Shown piece after piece: positions 32,952 to 41,580 of a stretch of 44,540 bases of DNA. The stretch's first letter is position 1, and each line of letters begins with the position of its first letter. Origin of the DNA: an uncultured Chloroflexota bacterium (GTDB lineage Bacteria; Chloroflexota; UBA4733); contig CALBSQ010000249.1 in assembly GCA_937967325.1 (NCBI GenBank), positions 1 through 44,540 of the forward strand. Reading direction: 5' to 3'. Below the pieces are notes generated by a model that was not told the origin of the DNA, ran no database searches, and saw only the letters and a list, made by a program, of their open reading frames with translations. The position numbers were made by a program, and so were the translations under genes.

Positions 32952-33129
32952 TTGATAAGGCGACCTCCTGTTCCTGGACAGAGGAGACCCGTTGCGAGGC
33001 CGCCACTTCCGCATCAAAACAAGAGAACGCCAACCTCCTGTACGTATATTTCCCCAACGCATCGACCGCCGGCTTGGCAACGCCACGCTATGACAGTGAA
33101 AAGCTGTCTCCACAACGTAGACGCACCGT

Positions 33130-34047
33130 CTAGCCCTCCAGCTCCCGCAAGATGCCGCGAGCGTAGTCCGCGCTGCGTCCGTCGCCGGCAATCTGGTCGC
33201 CGAGCTGCAGACCTTCGATGGCCAGATAGCCGGCGTAGCCTGCCGCGTGCATGGCCGTGATGGCGAAGCGGTAGTCGATCTCGCCGTCGGGCAACGGGAC
33301 GCGCTGGAAGATGGCCTGGTTGAGCTGGGGGATGTGGATGCGCATGAGGTTCTTGCAGTGCCAGTATTTGGCGCGCGGGGCCAGGGCCAGGATGGCCGCC
33401 TCCGAGGTCTCTTCCGGCACGTCGTAGGTCCAGTAGATGTTGCCCAGATCCGGGTTGGCTCCAACATTCGGGCGGTCGATCAGGTCCAGCAGATGTAGGG
33501 CAGCCCAGCTATTGTCGGCGATGGAGTGCTGGTGGACTTCGATGGAAATGTCGATGCCCACGTCGGCGGCGAGGTCGCCAACCTCACGAAAGGCGGCCGC
33601 GGTGCGCTCGAAGTCCTCTTCGGAGGCGGTCCGGCTACCACCCTGCGACGCAACATCACCCGTGTTGCCGACGCCCGGCGCGTGCGGCTGCGTCGGCGGC
33701 GTCGTGATGCCCATATTGGCAACCGAGGAGCCCACCCAGGCGGCAAAGCGGACCGTCTGCGCCATGCGCTGCCGGCTCGTCCTGGCGGTGCGAGGGTGCG
33801 TCAGCCCGCCGCCGCCGCGCACCACCACGCAGGGCACGCCGGCATCCTCCAGCTCGCGCCGCAGCTCCCGTACTGTCTGCTCGCTCGGCTCCCGGCCGGC
33901 GGCGTCCAGGCCCACCTCGATGCCGTCGAAACCCAGGGATTGGATCTTGCGCAGCCAGGGCGCGCGAGTTTCCTTGGGCGGGAAAAGGAACGGCTGCCCC
34001 GTGTAGGGGTAATACATGGCGCGCCGGAAGGCGTAGGCGACTTTCAC
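33130..34047 (-). CDS. Sugar phosphate isomerase/epimerase-like TIM-barrel protein
   Basis: This is a 305-residue xylose-isomerase-like (AP endonuclease 2 fold) enzyme. The four metal ligands follow the family order: Glu170 in IEVHQH, Asp200 in NPDLGN, His230 in YWHCKN and Glu278 in AIEG. It probably isomerises or epimerises a sugar or sugar acid. The GTG start has AAGGAAG eight bases upstream. It is transcribed away from the GH95-like gene on the other strand. A fragment resembling the C-terminus of this fold lies in the intergenic region between them. Confidence 0.85.
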   Translation of the reverse strand: MKVAYAFRRAMYYPYTGQPFLFPPKETRAPWLRKIQSLGFDGIEVGLDAAGREPSEQTVRELRRELEDAGVPCVVVRGGGGLTHPRTARTSRQRMAQTVRFAAWVGSSVANMGITTPPTQPHAPGVGNTGDVASQGGSRTASEEDFERTAAAFREVGDLAADVGIDISIEVHQHSIADNSWAALHLLDLIDRPNVGANPDLGNIYWTYDVPEETSEAAILALAPRAKYWHCKNLMRIHIPQLNQAIFQRVPLPDGEIDYRFAITAMHAAGYAGYLAIEGLQLGDQIAGDGRSADYARGILRELEG

Positions 34048-34154
34048 AGTGCGATCTTCCTTTCGCGGCTAGCTTAGCAGGTGGCGGGGAAGGCGCTGCC
34101 GAAAGTGACTATGCTGTAGCGGGCGGGAACAGCGCGCCGGAGGGAATTATTGCC

Positions 34155-34322
34155 TTGGAAGCCCTAGAGCGTGCTGGCTACCGGGGCCGGATGTCGGTGG
34201 AGTTGTACCGGCTCTTCCGGCCCCAGATGCTCGCCGCGGCGGCCAAGGCCAATCGCGAGCACCCGCGCAGCGTGGATTACGAACAGAGGGAGGAGCTCCG
34301 ACCATGGCAATGGAGTCGGTGA
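34155..34322 (+). pseudogene. Short ORF resembling a TIM-barrel isomerase C-terminus
   Basis: From TTG 34155 the frame reads LEALERAGYRGRMSVELYRLFRPQ and continues to TGA 34322, overlapping the GH95-like start by 19 bases. ALERAGYRGxMSVE is the usual last strand of xylose-isomerase-like proteins. The frame is also open upstream (GEGAAESDYAVAGGNSAPEGIIA). GGAGGG lies ten bases before the TTG. Either a truncated relic or a small real gene; no complete domain is present. Confidence 0.35.
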
Positions 34323-36643
34323 TCGGCGTGGGTAGCGGCGCGCCGTTGGAGTGGCGGTTCCCAGCCCGACAGTGCCACGAGGGCGTTCCGCTGAGTAACG
34401 GCACGTTCGGCGCCTTGCTGTGGGCAAGCCAGGACTCCAATGTTCTGCGTCTGACCGTCAACCGAGCGGACTACTGGCTGCACAGCGGCGGCTGGGCCTG
34501 GCCGGAGGAGGCCACCTACGCCAACCTGCAGCGCTGGCTACAGGCAGACGACGAGGCAATGCTGCGCCGCGTCTTCGAGGGGCGATCGGGCGACGGCGAG
34601 GCGCGACCCGACCGGCCGACGCGACTCCCCATGGGGCGGGTCGATCTGGTGCTGGCCGGCGGCGCAAACGTTCGCTCCGGGACGCTTGGCCTGGAACGTG
34701 GCGAGGCTGAGCTCTCCGGCACGTCCTCCGGCGGGATTTGGCGCGGCCGGGCGGTGGTCACACGCCACGCGCCGCTTCTGGCTATGCAACTGACGGGCGC
34801 CGGCGTCGCCGAGGTCGCCGCACAGGCACAGCCTCCCAACGCCGCCGAGGTTGTGGCACACCTGGAGGCGCACGGCTTCCCCGCGCCTTCGCGCTTTGGC
34901 GACGACCGTCAGGGCGGCTGGGTGCAGGTGCGTCCGGACGAGCCGGCGCTGTGCGTCGCCTGGCGGATCGAGCAACAGGCCGGTGTTGCGGACGTCGCCG
35001 AGGTGTTCGTCGTCGCCGTCAACGGCGCCACCGACACGGTGGCTATGGAGACCGCGCGCGCTGCGCTGGCGCACGCGGCCGGCCGCGGTTACACGGCGCT
35101 CGCCGAGCAAGTCGTGGCCTGGTGGCAACGGTGGTGGGCACAGGCGCCTCAGATCACGGTTCCCGACGCCACGGCAACGCTGCTCTATCGCCTGGGGATG
35201 TACAAGCTCGGTGGCCTGTCGGTACCAGGCGGGCCGGCGGCGTCCTTGCAAGGGCCGTGGGTCGAGGAGCACCGGCTGCCGCCCTGGAGCGGCGACTACC
35301 ACTTCAACATCAACGTGCAGGAGTGCTACTGGCCGGCGTACGCCGGCAATCATTTGGAAACGCTCGATCCGCTGGAGTCAATGCTCCAGGGCTGGCTGCC
35401 GCTCTTGCGCGAGAATGCGCGGCGCTACGTCGGCATCGACGACGGTCTCCTCCTGCCCCACGCCGTGGACGACCGTGGTACCTGCATGGGCGGCTTCTGG
35501 ACGGGCCAGACGGACCACGGCTCCACGGCGTGGGCTGCGCAGCTATTGTGGCAGCGCTACCGGCACAGCATGAACCGCGGGTACTTGCGCGACACTGTCT
35601 ATCCGTTGCTGCGCGGCGCGATGCGCACCTATGAGGCGATGCTCGCTCCGTCCGGCGACGGGACCGAAGCGCTGTGCCTGCCGGTGGGCGTCTCCCCGGA
35701 ATTCGGCGGCAGCGGCGCGAGGGCCTGGGGTCGCAACGCCAGCTTCCAACTGGCCTGCATCCACTTCCTGTGCCGGGCGCTGCTGGAAGCCTCCGTGACG
35801 TTGGGGCTGGAAGGCGACGACCAGGCTCGCTGGCGAGATGTCGCGCGCCGGCTGCCAATGGGCAGCATCGGTCGCGTGGGGCATGACCTGCGGGGTACTG
35901 TGATGGCGGCGAGCGCCATCTCGCCCGGCGAGCGTGAGTTGCTGCTCTGGGATGGGCAGCCCTTGACGGAGAGCCATCGCCACCATTCCCACCTGGCGGC
36001 GCTGTATCCCTTCGCGCTATTGGACCCCCTCGGCGACGACGAGGACCGGTCGCTGGTAGCCAACTCCATGCGGCGCCAGACCTTGGAAGGCATGGGCGCC
36101 TGGACCGGCTGGTGCGTACCCTGGGCAGCTATCCTGAACGCTCGGGCCGGCCAGGGCGATATGGCGGCGCTCCTGCTGGAGATGTTCCGGCGTACCTTCA
36201 TGGGTCCCGGCTACTACACCACCCACGACGCCGTCGTCCGGGGCTTGACGGTGATGGCCGGCCGCCCCGACATCATGCAAGTCGAGGCTGCGCTGGCCGC
36301 GGCCGCCGCGGTGCTGGAGCTGCTGACGCAGACCAACGCCCCCAACGGCGGGGTGCTGCGCGTGTTCCCTGCTACGCCCGGCGCCTGGCGCGACGCCTCG
36401 TTCACCGGTGTGCTCGCCGACGGCGCCTTCCTGCTCGACGCGACTCGCGTGGATGGCGAAACCAGCGAAGTGCGCGTCCGCAGCCAGGCGGGCGGCACAC
36501 TGCGACTGGCCAACCCATTTGGCAGCCGCGGCTCCAGCGTACGCACTCCCGGCGGCGTCGTCCGATACCCCAGTCAGGATGAGGCGCCCGTACTGGAGAT
36601 AGCGACAGCGCCGGGAGACGAAGTGATCCTGAGGACGTCGTAG
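34304..36643 (+). CDS. GH95-like alpha-L-fucosidase family glycosidase
   Basis: This 779-residue protein is predicted to be an inverting glycosidase of family GH95 (1,2-alpha-L-fucosidase and alpha-L-galactosidase). Family marks in order: PLSNGTFGALLW near the N-terminus, WSGDYHFNINVQECYWPAYAGN with Asn335 and Asn337 of the catalytic NxN, LPVGVSPEF with candidate Glu466, SHRHHSHLAALYPF at about 557-570, and GWCVPWAAILNARAGQGD. No signal peptide is seen, so it may work in the cytoplasm on imported oligosaccharides. ATG 34304 has GGAGGAG eight bases upstream. It closes the catabolic island. Confidence 0.86.
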   Translation: MAMESVIGVGSGAPLEWRFPARQCHEGVPLSNGTFGALLWASQDSNVLRLTVNRADYWLHSGGWAWPEEATYANLQRWLQADDEAMLRRVFEGRSGDGEARPDRPTRLPMGRVDLVLAGGANVRSGTLGLERGEAELSGTSSGGIWRGRAVVTRHAPLLAMQLTGAGVAEVAAQAQPPNAAEVVAHLEAHGFPAPSRFGDDRQGGWVQVRPDEPALCVAWRIEQQAGVADVAEVFVVAVNGATDTVAMETARAALAHAAGRGYTALAEQVVAWWQRWWAQAPQITVPDATATLLYRLGMYKLGGLSVPGGPAASLQGPWVEEHRLPPWSGDYHFNINVQECYWPAYAGNHLETLDPLESMLQGWLPLLRENARRYVGIDDGLLLPHAVDDRGTCMGGFWTGQTDHGSTAWAAQLLWQRYRHSMNRGYLRDTVYPLLRGAMRTYEAMLAPSGDGTEALCLPVGVSPEFGGSGARAWGRNASFQLACIHFLCRALLEASVTLGLEGDDQARWRDVARRLPMGSIGRVGHDLRGTVMAASAISPGERELLLWDGQPLTESHRHHSHLAALYPFALLDPLGDDEDRSLVANSMRRQTLEGMGAWTGWCVPWAAILNARAGQGDMAALLLEMFRRTFMGPGYYTTHDAVVRGLTVMAGRPDIMQVEAALAAAAAVLELLTQTNAPNGGVLRVFPATPGAWRDASFTGVLADGAFLLDATRVDGETSEVRVRSQAGGTLRLANPFGSRGSSVRTPGGVVRYPSQDEAPVLEIATAPGDEVILRTS

Positions 36644-36741
36644 TTCGAGACACCCGTTAGCGGGCGCAAGCAGTCGGCTGGAACTCGAGTGCCTTTAGAT
36701 GCTTCGTTGTACTCTGTTGCTGGACACGGGCCGTAAACCGC

Positions 36742-36993
36742 TCATTCGACGTCCAGATCGATGCCCTCTTCGGCCGCCATCTCACGCAAGGTCCGCGTCC
36801 TGCCTGCTCGGTACTCATTCAGCGCATGGGCGGCCAGGACGTCGAAGGGGCTATCCGGCTTGGCCAGGCGATAAGTCAGCGCGCAATCCTCCACGACCCG
36901 CTCAAGCAGCAGCATGTGGCCGGGCTCGATATCCCCACGCTCGTCCTTCGGAAACGTAACGCAATACTCCTGATCGACCGTGACCGCAACCAT
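36742..36993 (-). CDS. AbrB-like antitoxin domain protein, no toxin partner
   Basis: This 83-residue protein has an N-terminal segment VDQEYCVTFPKDERGDIEPGHMLLLERV that follows the swapped-hairpin AbrB pattern (strand, xPKxxR, xPGDxLxLE). A C-terminal tail RTRTLREMAAEEGIDLDVE resembles the toxin-binding end of VapB-type antitoxins. No PIN or other toxin gene flanks it: a GH95 gene lies downstream and the VWA gene is divergent. It may be an orphan antitoxin or a stand-alone regulator of the divergent signalling module. The family call is moderate. Confidence 0.65.
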   Translation of the reverse strand: MVAVTVDQEYCVTFPKDERGDIEPGHMLLLERVVEDCALTYRLAKPDSPFDVLAAHALNEYRAGRTRTLREMAAEEGIDLDVE

Positions 36994-37145
36994 GGGCGTT
37001 CCTCCCGCCGTAGCGCACCCAACACCGAGAGTATACCGAGAAGCGCCGAACCGATACCCACCGGGCGCCGCCCCGGCGGTACCATGGCATGGACCGTGCG
37101 CGCCATAGGTTGTGGCGCCGACGGCGACAGAAAGGACCGTTCCGG

Positions 37146-37988
37146 ATGCCGTATTCCGCGCCGATCAGCCGGCAGGCCCCGAGCTGCATCTTGTTCTTAA
37201 TCGATCAGTCGGGATCCATGACGGATCCCTTCGGCGGGGAGCCGGGGCAGAGCAAAGCCGCCCGGCTGGCCGACGCCGTCAATCGCCTGCTCTACGAGCT
37301 CTCCATCCGCTGCACCAAGGACCAGACGGAGGGCGTGCGCAACTACTACGACGTTGGCGTGCTTGGCTATGGCGCTCGCGTCGGGCCGGCGCTCGGCGGC
37401 AGTCTGGTCGACCGGGCGCTGCTCCCCGTGCGCGAGGTCGCCGACAACCCAGCGCGGGTGGAGGAGCGCCGCCGCAAGGTGGACGACGGCGCGGGCGGCC
37501 TGGTGGAGGAGACGGTGAAGTTCCCCATCTGGTTCGACCCGGTCGCCAAGGCGGGTACGCCAATGTGCCAGGCGCTGGAGCAGGCGCGCTCCTTGCTGGA
37601 GCCCTGGCTGCAGGCCCACCCGGCTTCCTTCCCACCAATCGTCATCAACATCACCGACGGGGAAGCGACCGACGGCGATCCCAGGCAGCCAGCACAAGAG
37701 CTGCGTAGCCTGGCCACGGGCGACGGCGAGCTGCTGCTGTTCAACCTGCATCTCTCCTCGCAGCCGGGCGCGCCCATCCTTTATCCGGACAGCGCGGATG
37801 TGCTGCCCGATGAATACGCGCGCCAGCTCTTCGAGATGTCGAGCCCCCTCCCGCCGCACATCCTGGAAGCCGCCAAGGGAGAGGGATACGCGGTCGGCGC
37901 GCAGGCCCGCGGCTTCGTCTTCAACGCGGACATTGTCGAGGTGATCCGTTTTTTGGACATCGGCACGCGGGCGCGGGAGCTCCGCTAG
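37146..37988 (+). CDS. TerY-type von Willebrand factor A domain protein
   Basis: This is a 280-residue VWA protein, first member of a VWA/PP2C/kinase set. The metal-ion-dependent adhesion site is complete: DQSGSM (Asp20, Ser22, Ser24), Thr in KAGTPMCQAL, and Asp in NITDGEATDG. It should bind a partner through Mg2+ and is likely a phosphorylation or scaffold component, as in TerY-P triads. ATG 37146 (AGAAAGGA nine bases upstream) is preferred to the in-frame ATG 37089. The phosphatase gene follows after 20 bases, indicating an operon. No signal peptide, so cytoplasmic. Confidence 0.9.
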   Translation: MPYSAPISRQAPSCILFLIDQSGSMTDPFGGEPGQSKAARLADAVNRLLYELSIRCTKDQTEGVRNYYDVGVLGYGARVGPALGGSLVDRALLPVREVADNPARVEERRRKVDDGAGGLVEETVKFPIWFDPVAKAGTPMCQALEQARSLLEPWLQAHPASFPPIVINITDGEATDGDPRQPAQELRSLATGDGELLLFNLHLSSQPGAPILYPDSADVLPDEYARQLFEMSSPLPPHILEAAKGEGYAVGAQARGFVFNADIVEVIRFLDIGTRARELR

Positions 37989-38008
37989 GTGTCGCCCGCG
38001 GCCCGACG

Positions 38009-38836
38009 GTGAGGCTCCAGGTCCGAAGCTTCTCGATCGCCAAGTCAGGGAATCAGGATCGGGAAAATGAGGACGCCTACCAATACGACGTGGAACGGGG
38101 GCTGCTCGCCGTCGCCGACGGTGCGAGCGACGCCTTCGAGTCCCGCCGCTGGGCGCAGACCCTGGCGGAGGCCTTCATTCGAGAGCCCCCACCTCAGGAT
38201 CCTGACTTGCTCCAGCAGTGGCTCGCCGCCCCGATCGAGGAGTGGAAGGCCGGCATCAACTGGGCCGATCTCCCCTGGTACGGGGCGGAAAAGGCGAGAC
38301 GGGGCGCTTTCGCCACCTTGTTGGGCCTGATCGTCGAGGCGCCGGCCGTTGACCCTGGTCTACCGGTCCCAGCCGTCCGCTGGCAAGCGATGGCAGTAGG
38401 GGACTCCTGCCTCTTCCAGGTCCGTGGCCAGGAGCTCCTCGCCCACCTGCCGGTCGAGCGTTCCGCCGAGTTTGATACCACGCCCGCGCTGCTCTCTACT
38501 CGCCCGGAGTACAACCGGCGCAGCCTCCGCGGCCTTTGTAGCGTCGACGGGGAGTGCCGGCCGGGGGATATCTTCCTGCTGGCGACGGACGCGCTGTCGG
38601 CCTGGCTGCTGCGCCAGGAAGAGCAGAACGCGCCACCCTGGCGGCGTTTTGCAGCCATGGGCGAGGAGGAGCTCGGCAACCTCCTGGCAGAGCTGCGCAG
38701 CGGCCAGGAAATTCGGGACGACGACGTCACCCTGCTCCAGGCATACATAGGACAAGACGGACCCAATGCTACGGATGGGCCGCCCCCAGCGGCCGGCGCA
38801 GGCACGCGTCGTGGCCGCAAGCGCGCGCGACGGTGA
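38009..38836 (+). CDS. PP2C-type serine/threonine phosphatase of the TerY-P triad
   Basis: This is a 275-residue metal-dependent phosphatase. Motifs: Asp22 in RENEDAY, Asp37-Gly38 in AVADGASD, AVGDSCLF in the middle and the C-terminal acidic DDDVTLL, which give the two-metal site of PP2C enzymes. The C-terminal 30 residues are Gly/Ala-rich ending in a basic RRGRKRARR, a possible nucleic-acid or partner contact. GTG 38009 starts 20 bases after the VWA stop, and the kinase gene begins 18 bases after this stop. It presumably reverses the neighbouring kinase's phosphorylation. Confidence 0.88.
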   Translation: MRLQVRSFSIAKSGNQDRENEDAYQYDVERGLLAVADGASDAFESRRWAQTLAEAFIREPPPQDPDLLQQWLAAPIEEWKAGINWADLPWYGAEKARRGAFATLLGLIVEAPAVDPGLPVPAVRWQAMAVGDSCLFQVRGQELLAHLPVERSAEFDTTPALLSTRPEYNRRSLRGLCSVDGECRPGDIFLLATDALSAWLLRQEEQNAPPWRRFAAMGEEELGNLLAELRSGQEIRDDDVTLLQAYIGQDGPNATDGPPPAAGAGTRRGRKRARR

Positions 38837-38854
38837 TGAGTAGGAGCACGCGGG

Positions 38855-40015
38855 ATGGCGCAAGTGATCGCCTGGCCGTCGCCCAGCGACTATAGCACGG
38901 CGATCCAGAACCCGCGGCACTGCTTCAGCGACGCCGAGCTGCGGGCCGGCAGCGTGGCCGCCAACCGCCTGGGGCTGCCCCTGGGCGCCTCGGGCAACTT
39001 CGCGGTGGTATATCGGGTTGAAGGCCCGGCCCGGGCGTTCGCGGTCCGCTGCTTCATCCGCACGGTGACCGACCAGCAGCAGCGCTACGACGCGCTCAGC
39101 CGCTACTTGCGCGGCTTCCGCCTGCCGGCCCTGGTGGATTTCGCCTACTTGCCGGAAGGGATTCGCGTGCGCGGCCACTCCTACCCGCTGGTGCGCATGG
39201 AATGGATCGCCGGCAAGCAGTTGCACCAGTACGTCAACGACGCGCTGGAACAAGGGCCGGTGTTGAGTCGCTTGGCCGCTCAGTGGCGCGAGTTGGTTGC
39301 GTCGCTGCGGAGGGCGCACATCGCCCACGGCGATCTCCAGCACGGCAACGTCCTGGTCGACGCGGCCGGTCGGCTCCGCCTGGTGGACTACGACGGCATG
39401 TTCATCCCTGCCTGGCGGGGACGGCCTCCCGGCGAGTCCGGCCACCCGAACTATCAGCACCCCGAGCGCGTGGAGCGCGGCTACTACGAGGAGAATGCCG
39501 ATGCCTTCTCCGACCTGGTGATCTATCTCTCCTTGCTTGCCGTCAAAGCGGACCCTCGCCTGTGGACGTTCCACACTGGTGAGAATCTCATCTTCGTCGC
39601 CGAGGACTATGGCGCTCCCGGACAAACCCCCATTTGGGGTCGACTTCTCGCTAGCCCCGACGCCGAGGTCCGGCGGCTGACCGGCGCATTGGAGGGCTTC
39701 TGTCGCCGGCCCGTCGCGCTGCTCCCCGATCTGGAGATGGTGGCACAGGACGTACCAAGGCCGGTCGCCAAGACGGCCAACAGAGCGCCGGCGACTTCGA
39801 TGGCACGATCGGCCGTTCCAGCCCCGACCGGCACGCCCGCGCTGCAGCCCCCGGCGACCGTCCATTGCGCCAAATGCGGGCGCGCCAACTCGGCGGACTC
39901 CATCTACTGCCAGAGCTGCACGCATCAACTGTGCGGCAACCGCTTCTGCTCGCACTGTGGCCGCTCGATCCCGGTAAAGTCCCGGTACTGTCCCGAGTGC
40001 GGGGCCAAACTGTGA
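38855..40015 (+). CDS. Protein-kinase-like protein with C-terminal zinc ribbons (TerY-P kinase)
   Basis: This 386-residue protein has an N-terminal kinase fold: Gly-rich loop GASGNFAVVY (about 44-53), a beta-3 strand FAVRCF where Arg65 replaces the usual Lys, the catalytic loop HGDLQHGN (Asp160, Asn165) and DYDG (Asp178) in place of DFG. The C-terminus (about 330-386) has two zinc ribbons (CAKC/CQSC and CSHC/CPEC). This kinase-plus-ribbon layout is that described for the TerY-P triad kinases. Activity is plausible because the Asp/Asn/Asp residues remain, though the beta-3 Lys is absent. Last gene of the tight operon; a palindromic element follows. Confidence 0.88.
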   Translation: MAQVIAWPSPSDYSTAIQNPRHCFSDAELRAGSVAANRLGLPLGASGNFAVVYRVEGPARAFAVRCFIRTVTDQQQRYDALSRYLRGFRLPALVDFAYLPEGIRVRGHSYPLVRMEWIAGKQLHQYVNDALEQGPVLSRLAAQWRELVASLRRAHIAHGDLQHGNVLVDAAGRLRLVDYDGMFIPAWRGRPPGESGHPNYQHPERVERGYYEENADAFSDLVIYLSLLAVKADPRLWTFHTGENLIFVAEDYGAPGQTPIWGRLLASPDAEVRRLTGALEGFCRRPVALLPDLEMVAQDVPRPVAKTANRAPATSMARSAVPAPTGTPALQPPATVHCAKCGRANSADSIYCQSCTHQLCGNRFCSHCGRSIPVKSRYCPECGAKL

Positions 40016-40130
40016 TGGGTGGGGCAGCACCGGTTCTCGGCTGGTTACCGCGACGTACGTGCCAATGCTGGTGGTCGTCCTCCAGGGTCCATGCTGCTGG
40101 ACATTGGCCGGATTGGGTTGGTGCGGCGAC

Positions 40131-40200
40131 CAGGGCGTATAGCAATACGCCCCTACCGAGGGCCGCCGACGCCCGTAGGGGCGTATTGCTATACGCCCTG
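40131..40200. repeat. 70-bp element with perfect 26-bp inverted repeats
   Basis: Left arm 40131-40156 (CAGGGCGTATAGCAATACGC...) and right arm 40175-40200 are exact reverse complements over 26 bases with an 18-base centre. It lies between the kinase and WD40 genes. It could end the triad transcript or form part of the WD40 leader. No protein is encoded in 40016-40288. Confidence 0.8.
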
Positions 40201-40288
40201 CCCTTGTCGCCCGAACCGAGATCCCGTATGGCCAACAGCCTCCCAGTCAGGAAGGCGGTCGTCCGACCGGAAGGGCGGCTTTGGCGGC

Positions 40289-41545
40289 ATGCGCTGCCTT
40301 AATCCGCGGTGTGGCCGCGTCATTCCGGCTACAGTGCGCTACTGTGCCTACTGCGGCAGCAAAGCGCCGACGGACACGGTCCCCGCCGCGCCACCGGAGA
40401 GCGGCGCTCCGAAGAGCGAGTCTGGCGCCGGTCGGGCATGGTTTACCAGAATGCTCGACGCCCTCCTGGGCCGTGGCTCGCGGGGCCCGGCCGGAGCGCC
40501 GGCCACTCCAGCCGATGCTGGACAAAGAGCCATCAGGACGGAGGCGCCGCCACTGAGCACGCCGCCGCCAGTGCGCAGGGCGCCTGCCCAAGAGCGGAAC
40601 CTCCAGCCTGCCGCTGGCTCCTGGCCCGTCGCAATTATCGAGACTATCGCTGTTGACAACGTCGCCCGGCTCGAACGGTTCGCCACCCTTGGCGCGGGCC
40701 ACGCCGGCGGTGGTGTCTGCTTCTCCCCTGACGGTCGTCTCCTGGCCGCGGGATCGGACCATGGGATGGTGGGGCTGTGGGAGGTCTCGAGCGGGCGTGA
40801 GGTATGGAGCTTCAAAGACCAACTCGACTGGGTGCATGGCGTCGCCTTCTCCCCGGATGGACACATCCTGGCCTCGGCATCCGCGACGCTGACGTTCTGG
40901 GACGTCGCCGCTGGGCGCGAGATCGGATCCTTGCGCGGGCACCGCTCGGCCGTCCGGAGCGTGGCCTTCAGCGGCGACGGGTCACGCCTGGCCTCGGGTT
41001 CCAAGGATGGGACAGCAAGGCTCTGGGACGTGGCCAGCAGGACGGAGCTTTGGAGCCTCCGCGGCTACGGAGACCCCGTCGCCAGCGTTGCCTTCTCGCC
41101 GGACGGCCACCTACTGGTGGCGGCAGCCGGCCGGAGAGTGCAGGTGTGGGAGGTGTCCAGCGCCCAGCGCATCCAAACTTTGGATCACCCCGCCCCGCTG
41201 ACGAGCGCGCTGTTCGGTCCCGATGGGAATCTGCTGGCGGCGGGCTCGACCGATGGATCGGTGGCACTGTGGGATCTGTCGGCCAGGAGAATGTTCCGAA
41301 GCCTCGGCGGCCACATGGACGCCGTGCAGTCGATCGCCCTTTCGAGCGACGGCCGCCTCCTGGCCTCAGGCTCAGCGGACCGCACCGTGAAGCTGTGGGA
41401 CGTTGGCGTGGCGCGCGAGCGCGTCGCCCTCCTGGCAGCCGCGCCCGTGAACGCGGTGGTGTTCAACCCCAGCGGGCAGATGCTGGCAGTCGGACAGGCC
41501 GACGGGGACGTTACCATCTGGGCCGTGCGGCCACCGTCGCCTTGA
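40289..41545 (+). CDS. Zinc-ribbon and seven-blade WD40 repeat protein
   Basis: This is a 418-residue scaffold protein. The N-terminus MRCLNPRCGRVIPATVRYCAYCGS is a zinc ribbon, like the ribbons on the neighbouring kinase. A Pro/Ala-rich linker (about 30-125) leads to exactly seven WD40 repeats, each ending in a LWDV/LWEV/IWAV-type dipeptide, enough to close one beta-propeller. ATG 40289 is the start because the zinc ribbon begins there; the frame is open to 40019 but would translate the inverted-repeat element. It is codirectional with the VWA-phosphatase-kinase operon and probably part of that module. Confidence 0.87.
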   Translation: MRCLNPRCGRVIPATVRYCAYCGSKAPTDTVPAAPPESGAPKSESGAGRAWFTRMLDALLGRGSRGPAGAPATPADAGQRAIRTEAPPLSTPPPVRRAPAQERNLQPAAGSWPVAIIETIAVDNVARLERFATLGAGHAGGGVCFSPDGRLLAAGSDHGMVGLWEVSSGREVWSFKDQLDWVHGVAFSPDGHILASASATLTFWDVAAGREIGSLRGHRSAVRSVAFSGDGSRLASGSKDGTARLWDVASRTELWSLRGYGDPVASVAFSPDGHLLVAAAGRRVQVWEVSSAQRIQTLDHPAPLTSALFGPDGNLLAAGSTDGSVALWDLSARRMFRSLGGHMDAVQSIALSSDGRLLASGSADRTVKLWDVGVARERVALLAAAPVNAVVFNPSGQMLAVGQADGDVTIWAVRPPSP

Positions 41546-41580
41546 TGCGAGCGTGCGGACCGTTGACAGCGGCGTCAGCA

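Noticed and set aside
32753..33133. 126-residue plus-strand ORF reading CHPEQ... VILSAAKDP
   Set aside because: It is a translation of the inverted-repeat element at 32842-32951 and its neighbour, a common annotation artefact. No ribosome site or domain.
38360..40030. 556-residue minus-strand ORF under the PP2C and kinase genes
   Set aside because: Antisense shadow of two genes with complete motifs; no recognisable domain of its own.
40019..40288. N-terminal 90-residue extension of the WD40 protein
   Set aside because: It would translate the 26-bp inverted-repeat element; the zinc ribbon starts at ATG 40289.
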